A stretch of DNA of 64,000 nucleotides from Amborella trichopoda. Lineage: Eukaryota > Streptophyta > Magnoliopsida > Amborellales > Amborellaceae. Of this stretch, positions 41,153-54,008 are shown one piece after another (positions within the stretch are counted from its first letter, which is position 1; each line of letters starts with the position of its first letter). The notes beneath the pieces are model-generated. The model worked only from the letters and a program-made list of their open reading frames with translations, was not told where the DNA came from and ran no database searches. The position numbers were made by a program, and so were the translations under genes. The stretch lies in contig NW_006499705.1 in assembly GCF_000471905.2 (NCBI RefSeq), positions 3,162,101 through 3,226,100 of the forward strand, written 5' to 3'.

Positions 41153-41638
41153 CAATGTTCGTAAAATTGGACCAGAATGGTTAACTGGACATCGGCCCAA
41201 AAGAGGTTTAACCGACCTAACCGGTAAACCGACGGATTCAACTATTCTAACCGGGTAAGTCTTGGGCGGTAAAAAAAAAGTGTTGAAAAAATAAAAAAGA
41301 TGCAAAAAAAAAAAAAGCTCCTAAAATATAGAAAGCATATAAAGAATAATTAAAACAAAACACATTCAAATGAAGTTGAAAGATAATGAAAAAAATTGAT
41401 TTTTGAATTAAAGTGAGTACTACTGGCAAAAACAAATTTTAATCTTTACCATAATGTAAAGAATATTAAAAAATATATTATAGATAAAATTCTTCATTTT
41501 TAAGAATTTATATACATCTTTTAAAAAAAATTTAAATACCGGTCGATCACCAAAACCGCCCAAAACCGGAACCGGCTACTGGCCAGTTCCGATCGAACCG
41601 GGTGTTAACGGTTAGATCGCTCGGGTTTTCTAGCAATG
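41153..41638. mobile_element. hAT-like MITE, CCGGTT family copy
   Basis: Left CAATGTTCGTAAAATTGG, right inward CATTGCTAGAAAACCCGAGC. GC-rich ends (AACCGGTAAACCGAC; AACCGGAACCGGC) around a 250-bp AT core shared with the copy at 57639, including ATGAAGTTGAAAGATAATGA. Target duplication poor (5/8). Confidence 0.65.
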
Positions 41639-42129
41639 AAAGGAGGAGAGTCTCCAACAATAAATGGGCTTGAGGAATTGGGGGTCAAGGGACATATGCC
41701 TCAATATAATATCCCACCCTCCATTCACACAGTTAACATATCTGAAAAAAAGAGAGGAGACTCTCCCGCCTAAAGGATAAGAGTGATGGGTTTGGTCTAG
41801 TCAAAATCAGTCTAATTTATTGGATTTTTAATAAATAAATAAATAATAATTTTAAAAAAATACAACATGCTCTAAAAAGTTCACCCAAATTTGTTTAACT
41901 TGTTAACTGGTCACAACCAGAACGTCCAACTGGTTATAACCGACCAACTTTGATTTTGATTGATTTTTTACCAGACTCAATTTTTGCTTCAGATGAAACC
42001 AACCAAGGCACTGGTTGATAGTTTGATAGTCACATTGGTCAGTCCACTCTAGTCCGATTTTGAAAACCATGGTTATTAATGCTTTGAATATTGGGAAGTT
42101 TTTTATTCTAGATAAATATTTTTATTAAG

Positions 42130-42643
42130 GGAAAGCTTTTTATGTCCCCCTTGTAACATAGAAGTTCTATCCTCCCCCTACCATCTAGCCGTTCATTTTT
42201 TATCAAGAGAGCCACTCACCGTTTGATCTTAGATCCAACGTCTCAAAGTATTTTATTTTAATTTTTTTAATACAAAATTTCTGAATATGAAATTTGGTAC
42301 GTGCCATCTTCACATTGGGGCGCACCTATAAAAAATCTTAACAATAATTTTTCGATAAAAAATAATGATCAAAATGACCCTTGAAACTTTTAGGGGTATT
42401 TTGATCATTTTATTTTATTGAAAATATTTTTTTTTATATTTTTCGTTAGTGCAAGTTTAATAGAGGAGTGGATATCCAAAATTTGGTGTCAAAATAGTTT
42501 ATAGAAAAAAATTAAAAATAAAAGAGTAGAGAAACATGACATTGTGATTGGAGCAATCTTAGCCCTCCATTAAAAAAATGGACGGTTGGATAAGGGGGAG
42601 GATAGAACTTCTATATTGTATGAGGAACATAAAAAGCTTTCTT
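42130..42643. mobile_element. MULE-type MITE with long (~75 bp) inverted ends
   Basis: Left AAGCTTTTTATGTCCCCCTT and ATAGAAGTTCTATCCTCCCC; right inward AAGCTTTTTATGTTCCTCAT and the same ATAGAAGTTCTATCCTCCCC. Flanks TTTATTAAG and TTTATTAAA give a 9-bp duplication (8/9). Distinct from the ~370-bp family. Confidence 0.8.
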
Positions 42644-42849
42644 TTTATTAAAAGAAAATTCTCTCATGCACTGTGGTGCAATGCTCTCTCTCATGAAGAG
42701 GCCTCATTGATTGAGAAAGAGAACGATTCATTGAAGAAGGTTTCTCTCTCGGGCAGTGGGTTCAGCAAGGTAGCAAGGGTTGCTTACAGGAGTAAAATAC
42801 GATGGATGAATGCTCTATTCAGTAAGAGATGCTTACAAATCTTTCTACA

Positions 42850-43030
42850 AGGGTTTGTGCAAGGGTTTGATGCAAGCGTTTGATGGTGGAAAAGGCCCTC
42901 AGGGTTTCACGCCTCTGCAAGGGTTTGTTACTTGTACAAGGTTTTAGCATTCAAGGGTTTGATGTTGTAGAGATTTGCTTGTGTAAGGATTTGATACTGT
43001 AGAGATTTGCTTTAGGATGCAAGGGGAAGA
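42850..43030 (+). repeat. Irregular CAAGGGTTTG repeats
   Basis: CAAGGGTTTG or close variants occur about six times, with two GTAGAGATTTGCTT units. Probably part of the 5' UTR of the following L1 element. Confidence 0.5.
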
Positions 43031-46000
43031 AGGTTTTCACAAAGAGAGTTCCCCTGTTGAAATTTAGAGAGAGATTTTTTTTGATAGATGATTCTGGTAT
43101 GTGGAATACGGTAGTGAGACTAAAAAATTACTCAGATAGAAAGGGAAAGCTTTTGCAAGGGTTTTGATGAATGGGTTAGTCTTGGGCATTAAAGGGTAGA
43201 GAGACGTGAAGGGGTCTTCAAAGGCATCAGAGAAGTGCCATTAGAAAAACATGGAATGGGAGAGATAGAGCGGTGAGAAATACAAAGAAGAAGGGGTGTT
43301 GATTGTAAGTCGAGCTTCTGGCCTCCTCCTTCTTACAGGTTAGTGTGCTTTTTCGCTTTGAAACTTCATTTTTTTAGCTCTGAAGCCCTAGCTTGATTCA
43401 ATTTCTATTTGAATCTGGATTAGTTAGTTTGGTGCTTTGGCTCAGTTCCAGTTGGTTGATGAATTTGATTTTTAAATTTGCTTGTTTCATGGTGGATATG
43501 TGTTTTTTCTGAGGAATTTTGTGGTTTTTTTTCTTGGTTTTGGAATATTTATGGTCTTATAATGGTTGTCTGCTAGAATTTGCTGGATCACTATGGGTTT
43601 TGTTTTGCTTTGTGATCCTTGTCACTGAATTCAGTGCTCTGTTATACCTTTTTTAAGATGGATCTTTGTCGCATTGATGGATTATGCTATAATTTTTTGG
43701 GTTCTTAAACTTCTAAAGTTTTAATTTAAGGATGAAATGTGGAACTAAAAAGTGTTACAAAAAGTTTTTAGCTTAAGTTCTTTAGAGAGGACAAGCGGGT
43801 GATACAGTAATAGTGGCTAGGAAGTAGTGGCGTGGTGATGGTGGCAATTGGGTGGTAGAATGATGAAGAGTTGAGAAAGGTACATTATGAGAAAAAGACA
43901 GAGAAAGGCAGTGTTTGTTATGTTGTGGCTTTACATTCTCCTTCGAATTCTCAAATCCATAGGAACCCCACTATTTTGGTTCAAGATGACATCACTAAAG
44001 AACGAGAAAAGAGAATTTAATCAACAATGATCGTGACTTTCAAGAAGAGATTTTTTGAAGTACAGATGTTTCAGGAATGGGTTGATAAGAGTTGGACTAA
44101 GACCCGAGCATGTGTCGCTCGATCCCAACTGGTAAATTTATCTGTTTTTTGGGTTCTTGTAAGGAAGTTATTAAAGCAATTGATCAGAGATTTTGGCGCT
44201 TCCCGAGGGCTAATTTGGTTGCAGAAAGATGAGTGACTTAGAAGCCTCCATGATCAAACCAAAATCATCATGGCTTGTTGTTTCTGGTATTCCAATCATT
44301 GCTTAGTAATCTAAAGTCTTTAAAGATTTAACAAATCTATGTGGTCAGCTAATCAAGATTGATTGGAATTTAACTAGCTATCATGCCCTTGTTTCTTAGT
44401 AGAAACTAAAAGTATAAATCATCCTAAGGAGGGTACCCTAAAGATAAGAGGTTTTGATTTTAAACTTGTATTTAAAGGGATTTGAATTGAAAAGGGAGGT
44501 TTCATTGAAGTCTCTTCTGAAGATGTAAAACATAGCTTGAATGGTGAGCAGAATGTTAATAAGGATGATGGTTCCCATAAGCTATCGTCGGTCTCAAGTT
44601 GCAACAATGGAGTTTCAAAAATTGACAACCGATATTATCGTCGGATATTTCATGGGAGGGCAAATTTAGGTCATTCTTACACTGCCACGCCATCCCTTAA
44701 AGGGAAACGTATCATTAAAAATGAGTTGTTAAATTTGATGGAAACATTCCAAAAAAATCTGCTATGGAAATTCCTTGCCAAAAATCAGTTTTGGAAAGCA
44801 ATGTTATTCCTTGCCATAACCGGTTTGAACTTTTGGAAAGTTTCTATTTGGAAGTTTGGCCGAGTGGCCAATTAATTCCTTCCCACAAACTTCCATCAAG
44901 GATGAGAATATTCTGCAGCTTCCAAAAGAAGCTCTCATCCAACAGGTAACCCAAAAGAACACTATTGTTAAGCTTCAATCTTGCTCTTTCTCTGATGCAA
45001 GTAAAGAGATGCAATCTGAAGAAGAAAAGATGTAGCAGATGAGTATATTTGGGAGAGTTGCTTCCAAGTGGTTAAAGACGCAAAAGAAGGGGAAGTTTGT
45101 TGAAAAATCAATGATAGTTTGTAATATCAAGAGTGAGGAACAAGATAAAGAAGGAAGGTCTGTTCTATCTACATATAGTGATATGCTTTGGAAAATCTTG
45201 AAAGTGTTGTTCGTGATAACATTTGTCGAAGCCTCAAAGAACACGAGCTGGAAGAACCTCTTATAATTCTTACGATTGCTATGAGATCACCGGGTGATGA
45301 TGAAGTACCTATAATAGATAATTTTGAGGGATAAGATGATTATAACAATGTCGATGATGGCATGTCCTTAATGATCCGACCTTTAAAAGTTGGTATAGTT
45401 TTGGATGCAATTAATTGCATTATGGTGACTCTCTTGATGCCATTACAGATACCCTGAAGGAGGAGCATAGAAAGGAACTAGATGAAAGGCTTGTTTGGAG
45501 CAAAATTCAAAAATCTAAAAAGAAATGAAGGCTTCAAAGAGAACTTGACAATTTGGTATGCCATATTTACTATAATCACGGTGAAGTAAGTGCTTGACCT
45601 CACGCACATTCTGAACATTTGCTGCTTATGTTTGCTGGTCTTTCAAGGGTCACCAAACATAAAGATGGTTACCGATTTGTATGAAAGTGTTATGTTGGAA
45701 TATCAGGGGCCTCAATAGTGCTTAATGGAAGAGAGTTGTTCTTTCTTTTTGCAGAAAGGAAAAGCCTGATCTCTTGTTTCTCCAGGAAACTAAATTGGAG
45801 GCCCAGACTCTTCATACTGCCAGATTAATTTGGAGAAATAGCTCCCTAGATTTTTTTTGGAAGTAGATGCTTGTGGTTCTTCTGGTGGTATTTGGGTCCT
45901 TTGGGACTTTTTGGTTTTGAGTGCTTCACAAAACATTTTTTAAAGTAGACATATTTTCATAGTTTTCTAGGGGCCTTTAGGTAATTTTTTTTGGTGTTTA

Positions 46001-46059
46001 TCTGTGGTATATGGACCTAACAGAGCTGCTGATTTTTTGAGTAATTAGTAAATATTCAA

Positions 46060-46437
46060 TTGAATTTGAATGTGCATTGGTTGGTTTGTGGTGACTTTAA
46101 TATTATTAGATGGCCAAGTGAATCTACATCTTTTCCTTCTATGTCTTCTTGTATAAGATTGTTTGAAGGTTTTATACAACACCATAAATTGATTGATCTT
46201 CCTTCTATTAGGGCAAACTATAGTTGGTTCAATCATAATTTACACGATCTTATTTTGATAATGTTAGACATGTTTTTTGTCTCTTCTGAGTTTGTTACTC
46301 GTTTCCCAAAATTAAGTGTGAAAGCCCTACCAAAATTTCTTTTGATCATGTCCCTCTTCTCCTTAAGTCTGATGGTTTCTTGTCTGGACCATCCCTATTT
46401 AGATTTGAATATATTGAAACAAAAGATTATTCCATGA
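46060..46437 (+). pseudogene. L1 endonuclease remnant
   Basis: LNVHWLVCGDFNIIRWPSES matches the catalytic GDFN block of the APE-like endonuclease that nicks the target. It is followed by a typical HKLIDLPSIRANYSWFNHN segment. The N-terminal part (WNIRGLN) lies near 45.69 kb in a different frame. Confidence 0.8.
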
Positions 46438-46919
46438 AAGATGAATGTTTGGGGAGATTTACAATCCAAAATTAGGGCAGCAAAGTCTCATATAGTGAAG
46501 TTATATAATGTTCAATTTATGGAAGGTGCTCTAATACATGATCAATTCAGAGACAGAAACTTTGGGTGGCTATGTATAAACAGTCACTTAATTTGGAAGA
46601 AATTCATTGGAGACAAAGATCTCGTGTGAAATTGCTCAAGGAGGAAGATAAAAAAACGAGATTTTTTCATGCTATTTCTAATGCAACGAAAAAGAGTAAC
46701 TCAATTCAGAGCCTTCGTATTGAAGGAATAGATTGTGACAACATGTCAGAGGTTGAAAGGGCCCTGATTGATGATTTCAATAATTCTTATGAGACTGATA
46801 GTGGGATTCAACTATCCATTCAAGATCTACCTTTTATTAGGTTGCTGTTAGAACAAGCTGAATGGTTGGAGAGAAAATTTGAAGAACAAAAATTAGAAAT
46901 GCAATCTTTGGCTTAGGCA

Positions 46920-48100
46920 GAGACAAGACTCCTAGCATAGATGGATACCCAATGACTTTTTTTCAATCTTTTTGGGATATTTTGAAAGATGATATTGGTT
47001 AATTATAGAAGAATTTTATTGGAGGGTTAAAATTAATATTGCCATGAATTCCAATTTTATTGCTTTAATTCCAAAGAAAAATATAATTGCGGAGATCAAA
47101 GATATTCGGTCTATTAGTCTTTTTGGTAGTCTATATAACATCGAGTAATGATCCTATGAGACCCTCCCACAACCATGTGTGTAGGACTCTAAATGATCAC
47201 CGTTAAATTTGGCACATATCTCTAAAAAAGTCAAGTCCTACACCCATGTGATAACTTTTCTAGAGATTCGTGTCAAATTTAATGGTGATCCTTTAGAGTG
47301 TGGGAGGGTCTCATAGGATCATTACTCTATAAAATCATAGCAAAGATTTTAGCCAATAGAATGTGCCTGGTGATTCACGTGGTTATTAAAGGACCACAAT
47401 CAACATTATTGAAGAATAGATAAATTATGAATAGTATTTTGGTTGCACAAGAATATATATACTCAAAAATCAAGGATGACGAACTAGACCTTATTTGTAA
47501 GCTAGACTTTGATAAGGCATATGATAAAGTTGATTGGGGGTATCATGGCTAAAGTGGGTTTTCATTCAAGGTGGAGATTGTGGTTTGATGGTTGTCTATC
47601 TTCTACCCATTTTTCAGTTCTTGTTAATGGCAAAGTAATCGATTTTTTCAAAAGATCAAGATGATTGAGACAAGGGGACTGTCTTTCACCATTTGTATAT
47701 ACGTTGGTAGCTGAAAGCTTTAATGTCATACTTAATGGATTGACAATGCAAAGGATCATATCATGTGTTAATATTGGTAATGGTCATATAATATCACATT
47801 TACAATATGCTGATATTACCATTATATTATGTGATCCTACGATTAAGGAAATCACTTGCCTATGGATTTTCTTGAAAAGTGTGGAAACTTCAATTGGACT
47901 TAAAATTAATTTGAGTAAAACTAAGCTCATTGGTATTGGTTGTCCGCAAATGGCAGTATCAATAATGATATATTTATTAGGTCTTGGGGTTGAGTCCTTA
48001 CCTTGTACTTATTCGATAATTCCTTTAGTGGATTCGAAGCCTTCAAGATTAATTTGGGATCTATTAGTAGAGATATTTGACAAGAAACTTGACACTTAAA
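46920..48100 (+). pseudogene. L1 reverse transcriptase remnant
   Basis: Motifs in several frames: KTPSIDGYPMTFFQSFWDIL near 46.93 kb, SLFGSLYN then, beyond the MITE, KIIAKILANRM, LDFDKAYDKV near 47.51 kb, and the 47665-48099 stretch with LRQGD-type MRQGDCLSPF and YADIT in place of YADDT. The altered catalytic site and the stops mean it is dead. Confidence 0.8.
47143..47327. mobile_element. 185-bp MULE-type MITE inside the L1 RT
   Basis: Inverted ends GAGTAATGATCCTATGAGAC then CCTCCCACA match exactly for 29 bases. Flanks TATAACATC and TATAAAATC are a 9-bp duplication (8/9). The interior is itself largely self-complementary (AAATGATCACCGTTAAATTT vs AAATTTAATGGTGATCCTTT), so the whole element can fold as one hairpin. 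Confidence 0.92.
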
Positions 48101-49386
48101 AAGCTAAAACTCTTTATATGGGGGGAAGATATATGTTGATTAAATCCACTTTATCCAACTTCCCAGTAAATTTTATGCCCTTATTTAAGATGCCAAAAAA
48201 AGTTGAAAAGCAACTAGGGAGAATCATGAAAAATTTCTTATGGGGAGATGACATAAGATGGAAAAGATTTCATCTGGTGAGTTAGGAAAAAGTTTGTAGA
48301 ACAATAAAGGAGGGAGGATTAGGTGTTAAGAGATTGAAACATATGAATTCATTACTTTTAATAAAATGGTGGTGGAGGATCCATACACAACCTGAGTCTT
48401 TCTAGGTGTTTATTCTGAGAGATAAATATGAAATGGATTTGAACTTTGGTATCATTAAAAATCCAAAAAATAAGACAAGTTTGTCCCATGTTTGGAGAGG
48501 TATTGACTATGTGAGATCTGTGTATCTACGACAAATTCGAAAATTAGTGCAGAATGGAGAATCCACTCTCTTTTGGTTCGACAAATAGATTAGAGATGAC
48601 CCGTTGAGATACCTTTTCCCTGAGGTTTTTTCAAAAGCTTTAAACTCGCTAGCATTTGTCAAGAAGGCTAGTGGGGGTGTTTATACTAATATTGTTTGGT
48701 TCATTCCTTACAAGTACAGGAGAGGTACAAACAGATTCATTGAGGAGTATCTGATATTGTTGGAATTATTGAATGATACATATTTGACTCCAAATATAGA
48801 TGATAGCTTTATTTGGGATCTTACCCATTTGGGAGAGTTTTCGGTTAAGTCAACATATAATCTATTATTTTCTGATCGTTGGAGAGAATTGGATGCTGGT
48901 TTATTCAAGATTAAAAAATTGTATGTGCCTCTTAAACTGTAGCTATTCTTATAAATCCTATGCCAAGATAAATTAATTGTTGATAACTTGAGAAAGAGGG
49001 GATTTATTATCAACAATGTATGTATCCTATGCAAAGGCAGTGATGAAACTTCGCAGTATCTTTTCTCTCATGCCCTTTTGTTATATATCTTTAGAATTGA
49101 GCTCGATAGTGCCTCAATTTATCATTTCATTTGCCTCAAAATATCAGAGCTCTTATTGACCAATGGATCACACCCGATATTTTAAAGATGAAAATGATTC
49201 TGTGGAGATCTATTTGGGTTAGCCTTCTTTGGAGTGTGTGAAAGGAAAGAAATAGAAGAGTCTTTGATAGTATAAGTACATATTTGTTTACATTAAAATC
49301 AAATATTTTGACAATTTGCAACTGATTGGTTCCTTGCACATAAGGATAGTGGCTCTATTCCCAAAAGTCTTATCATTACTAATCCG

Positions 49387-49734
49387 TTGGCAGTAGCGAC
49401 TATGGGTGTTAACACTCGTAGTGAGGTTGTTTGGATATCACCACCAATGAATTCCGTCAAACTTAATTTTGATGGAAGTTTACTTGGCAATCCAGAGCCA
49501 GCTGGCTATGATGGACTCATCAAAAATAATTTGGGTCACATTATATTTTATTATTCGGGTCCTTGTGGTATCACAATAGCAAATGAGGTGGAAGCATGCG
49601 GTTTATTAGAAGGTTTGAAATTTCTATGCACTTTAGAAGGGGGCAGGATTATCAAAAGAGACTCGGTAAATGCCATGGCCTGGAATAAGATAAACTCCCA
49701 TAATTTTTGGAGATTAATGACTATTTTTCATTAA
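49387..49734 (+). pseudogene. L1 C-terminal RNase H remnant
   Basis: WISPPMNSVKLNFDGSLLGN starts the plant-type RNase H domain (RVT_3), with EVEACGLLEGLKFL following; the end (HCYREANED) lies beyond a stop near 49.78 kb. In plant L1 elements this domain was acquired at the end of ORF2. Confidence 0.8.
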
Positions 49735-49904
49735 ATTTGGGATATTTTGTTAACCTCTATGGCAACAGTTCAACATTGTTATAGAGAGGCAAATGAAGAT
49801 ACTGATGTTCTTATCAAAGGAAGAGTACATACTCCCTTTCTGTTGGTTACTTCATTTATGTAATCCCGTGAAACCACTTGTTAATTTTTATTTCTTTTTT
49901 GATA

Positions 49905-50050
49905 TATTAATAGGGTGTTCTGATATCAAAAACATCGAACCCTCCTATTTGATATTCATAGGGTGGTCCGACGTTTAAAACATCAGATCACTTTACAAAT
50001 GGGACAGTTTGATTTTTTTGACATTGGTCAGCCCTATGAATATCAAAAAT
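49905..50050. repeat. Hairpin-forming repeat, TTGATATTCATAGGG
   Basis: TTTGATATTCATAGGGTGG (49947-49965) is inverted as CAGCCCTATGAATATCAAA near 50028-50046, about 100 bases apart. A direct variant ATTAATAGGGTGTTCTGATA lies at about 49906. Confidence 0.7.
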
Positions 50051-50308
50051 AAAAAATTAACAAGTAATTGGAACATCAGACTGGGGGCACAGTTGAAAGA
50101 TAAATAAATAAAATGGTTGGGGTAGGACCTTTGTGTAAATATTGCCTATTTTGGACCTTTCCATTATAACAAAAAAATATAACAGTGTAGATATAATTTT
50201 TCCTTCACTTTTTATTGTAAAAGGTACAAATATATTATTGTCGCATAACTCCTAGTAAAAAGAACACAACCATTCTGCTCCATTATATGATAGTTTTGTA
50301 GATGTGGG

Positions 50309-50309
<1 letters not shown>

Positions 50310-50356
<47 letters not shown>

Positions 50357-50375
50357 TAGTAGTATAGTACTCTAC
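50310..50375. repeat. (GA)n then (TAG)n microsatellite at gap edge
   Basis: About 22 GA units then several TAG units; GA repeats also resume at 50657 after the gap. Confidence 0.95.
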
Positions 50376-50656
50376 NNNNNNNNNNNNNNNNNNNNNNNNN
50401 NNNNNNNNNNNNNNNNNNNNNNNNNNNNNNNNNNNNNNNNNNNNNNNNNNNNNNNNNNNNNNNNNNNNNNNNNNNNNNNNNNNNNNNNNNNNNNNNNNNN
50501 NNNNNNNNNNNNNNNNNNNNNNNNNNNNNNNNNNNNNNNNNNNNNNNNNNNNNNNNNNNNNNNNNNNNNNNNNNNNNNNNNNNNNNNNNNNNNNNNNNNN
50601 NNNNNNNNNNNNNNNNNNNNNNNNNNNNNNNNNNNNNNNNNNNNNNNNNNNNNNNN
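50376..50656. other. Assembly gap, 281 N
   Basis: GA repeats on both sides suggest a collapsed microsatellite. Confidence 0.95.
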
Positions 50657-50724
50657 GAGAGAGAGAGAGTCTTAGATTGAATCTCATTATAAATAATGAA
50701 ATCATAACAGGTTTCCAGTGTTTG

Positions 50725-52300
50725 GATTTAAAAGCCTAAAGTTGGATTCCACCAAGGTTGTGCCCAGTTAGAAACAAAATATGTGTGAGTACGAGCCATA
50801 ATACGAGAAATAAAATATGAAACACACATACCACAAGAACATAAAGATTTACGTGGTTCGCCCAAGAAGGGCTACATACACGAGCATGATAAACTGAAAT
50901 CCATTACACCAATAAAAGTTACGTTACAGATTTTGGGACAAAGAGTTACCTTTCTAACCCTCTACAAAACCCAGTCGAGTAAACCCTTTTAAATCCAGTC
51001 TCCTGACCAACACCACCGATTGATCTCTCATCTCTATTCCACACCTAAACCACTGTTCAAGAATAGACCCATCTCTGTCCACAGCTAAACCACTGCCCAG
51101 GAAATGAACCTTGAGAGCAACCGAGACTTTCTCATTTTAAAAGGGGAAACCACCCAAAATCTTCATGAGAATCACTTCTCTACAAGAAACAAACCTCTCA
51201 ATCCACAAGAGGCACATAAGTGGTGTTTCTCTCCATAGGAAACTCTCTTTTCTCTTAAGGAGAGGCCTTGCCTCTCATAGAAATGAAGCCCCTCTCTCTC
51301 TCTTTAGAGGAAACCACATTTCCCATATAGTGACCCAAATAGAGCATACATAGTCTCTCATCTTTCATCCCATATATATAAGGTTAGGGGTCCATACCAA
51401 ATAGAAAAACTTCATATAGGTGTTACATATATCTCAAAAACCAAGAGATATATCTCAGAGTCCTAATCTTTTTGGATTTCTATTTCTTTTAGAAATCTTA
51501 TCAATAACAAACTTATTCCTACATTATATTGGATTTCCTCATGTGTGTGATTTTGGATATCACCACATCCAACATCTAGAAGCATGTGATAAAGACATAA
51601 TGTGTATGTGTACAACATAACACAATCATGATCACTATTATATAATTGAAATTAGAACTTTAATGTAACTCCATTTAAAATGACTACTAGACCACTTCAT
51701 TTAGTTTAAGATGTTAGACAAAATTTTCTAGTTTGGATACAAATTGCCCTAAACCCAACAGGTTGATCTTTGGCAAATAAAATACGAGAAAAATATAACA
51801 GGCAACAAGCACGAAAATAAAGCATGAAAGAAATAACACTATAATTTACGTGGTTCGTCATAGAGGTGACTACATCCACGGGCATGACAAACTGAAATCC
51901 ACTATCTAAATGAAAGTTACATAATAGATTTTGGGATATAGGGTTAAATTTCTAGCCCTTGACAAGACCTAGTCGAGCAAATCCCTTTAAAATCACTCTC
52001 CCGTCCGACACCACATATCATTCTTTCTTCTCTTTACTTCTTACAACCATTACTAACAACCCTAGATAGAGACGTGGGAGCAACAAGAAACTGACTTTCT
52101 TTATAACTAAAAGCGGAAGCCACACAAAATTTCTATAGGAATTGTTTCTCTAGAAGAAACCACCCAAAATCTCTACGGAAACCGTTTCTTGTATTTCTCT
52201 ACAAGAAACCACCCAAAATCTCTATGAGAATTGCTTCTCTATAAGAAATCAAATTCTCAATCTTTTGGAGCTCGGGTTTAGAGCTTCTGTGAACAACAGA
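50725..52300. repeat. Two related LTR-like blocks (TTTACGTGGTTCG repeat)
   Basis: Blocks at about 50790-51300 and 51775-52290 share AAATAAAATAYGAGAAA, TTTACGTGGTTCG, GACAAACTGAAATCCA, AAAGTTAC and GATTTTGGGA in the same order. TTTACGTGGTTCG followed by a hinge with ACG-CCACGG is common in plant LTRs (in reverse orientation). Several GAAACCACCCAAAATCTCTA units repeat at about 52100-52240. No internal coding region, so a pair of solo LTR remnants or a TRIM-like element is possible. Confidence 0.5.
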
Positions 52301-52436
52301 GCACACATGAAATGTAAGTATCTAATTGTAGTAGAGCTCATTAAGGATGGGACAATGAGGTGGATGGCTTTGAATGTTGTCCTTCCACATAATTGGGGAT
52401 AACTCATCAATACCCATTTACTAACTTATCATATTT

Positions 52437-52802
52437 GGGTGAGGTTTGTATAAGGTGCCAACCTTATACTATTGAAGTAAGGTGCACCTCAAAACTACAT
52501 TGAAAATGCAGTTTCGGTGCCGCAAAGCCTTGCGATGATATGAAAATCTATTGTTACTCCTAATTATGAAATCCAAAGTTTCAGAAATGGTGGCAATCAA
52601 GCAGATCTATAAATACTGAAAATTTTGAAAATGGACGGTCTAGATAATGTGTTAGAAATCCCCTATTTTCATGTCTATGAATCTCAACGTCAAGATGATC
52701 GGTTTGAGGGATTTCCAACATAGAGACAACCTTCTCTAATGGGCTTTTTTAGTGCACCTTACTCGTACAGTATAAGGTTGAAACCTTATATAAACTTTTT
52801 CC
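52437..52802. mobile_element. MULE-type MITE, copy 5
   Basis: 366 bp. Left GGGTGAGGTTTGTATAAGGT, right inward GGAAAAAGTTTATATAAGGT. Exact 9-bp flanking duplication ATCATATTT. Core AATCTCAACGTCAAGATGAT near 52679. Confidence 0.92.
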
Positions 52803-53950
52803 ATCATATTTGCCTCCTAGACCATGTGCATTTAAGGTAGGTTGTGGTTTAATAAAGTAGCAACCTTCTTAGTAGAAGTTGCAGTATTCAACACTGCCTA
52901 TTTTAGTTTGACTACATAGATTTGACATCTCTTTTAAAACAATATGAAAATAATGTTGTATTTTTTTAATACTATAAAATTTACACTGTTCAACTAAAAT
53001 AACATTACAAATTATTGAAATGTTATCTCCACAAATAAAATTGCTGCATTGTATAGACTTTGTGTTTAAAGTATAAAAAGCAAAACATACATGTGTGATT
53101 TTACCTTTTCTTTTGGTCATTGTTCTCAGCTTTTTAATGTTAGACTTGAAATAAGTCATTTATATGAGTGTTAATAATATGTATTTGAAGACATACTTAA
53201 TGGGCTTATAGCAAATTTGACAAAGAAAACTTACTATGCAAGATCCAATTTTCTTTAGATTGAAATAGTCGTAATCATTTTGAAAACCAGCGCAAGGCTT
53301 AGATTCAGACTTGTTGGGTCTCGAAACCGAGTCACACAATCCCAGTTGGGTGAGTCCCAATTTGGATAATTTGTTTTTTAACATGAGACATAGGGTTTAG
53401 AATGAAACTTGACAGAGTCCTGAGGTTATAGCCCACACTCATTAGGGTCCTAACCCAAGCCAATTCAAATGAGTCCCTTGTTGGCTGAGTGCTGATTAGT
53501 CTCAACAATTTTCTAAAAGAAAATTTTTTAATGAAATGCATGCAATAAGACCATATGGCTTTGGTATAAATAAGTCACAATCAATATTGACAGTTAGATG
53601 TTAAATCTGATTGTTGGGGATGAGTCATTGACTGCGTCCAAGGTTCAAAATCAAGTTTCTTGAATGTTATGACATATTTCAGTCTGTAGGATTCTACATT
53701 CAATGGCTAATAATGATTGTGATCTCCTTGTACAAAAAAAGTAAATGGTCTTATAATATATAACTCCTTTTTCTACACATTGGTAATAAACATGCATTAA
53801 GGTCACAATATTTCAAAAAAAAATGCCTTGTGTTTACCCAACAGTGACTTGTCCAAAACTCTTTTAAACAATATCCAACGGATGCCAAGTCGTAAACATT
53901 CCCAAATTATATGAAGGGCATATGCCTCGTTGGTGAAGCAACTTCATGTG
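52803..53950. other. Intergenic, nothing recognised
   Basis: AT-rich; no coding similarity or paired termini found. Confidence 0.4.
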
Positions 53951-53952
53951 TT

Positions 53953-54008
53953 GGCATTTCATTCTTTTTGTCATTGAGCAGGCATTTCATTCTTTTTGTC
54001 ATTGAGCA
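53953..54008. repeat. 28-bp perfect tandem duplication
   Basis: Two identical units beginning GGCATTTCATTCTTTTTGTC at 53953 and 53981. Confidence 0.95.

Larger units (their letters stand above)
43780..49900 (+). mobile_element. L1-type LINE, near full length but decayed
   Basis: Plus strand. ORF1-like region about 43.95-45.5 kb (SSWLVVSGIPI and CGQLIKIDWNLTSYHA, matching plant L1 ORF1). ORF2 from about 45.69 kb: endonuclease (MLCWNIRGLN, LLFLQETKLEA, LVCGDFNIIRW), RT (GSLYN, MRQGDCLSPFVYTLVAESF, HLQYADI), zinc/linker region, and a C-terminal RNase H (VKLNFDGSLLGNPEPAGYDG; HCYREANEDTDVLIKG) ending near 49.83 kb. Over ten stops and shifts; the RT catalytic YADD is YADI. A 185-bp MITE interrupts the RT. 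The 5' limit and target duplication are not defined. Confidence 0.85.

Noticed and set aside
44027..45266. Several 60-112-aa ORFs as possible host genes
   Set aside because: They are fragments of the decayed L1 ORF1 region in different frames.
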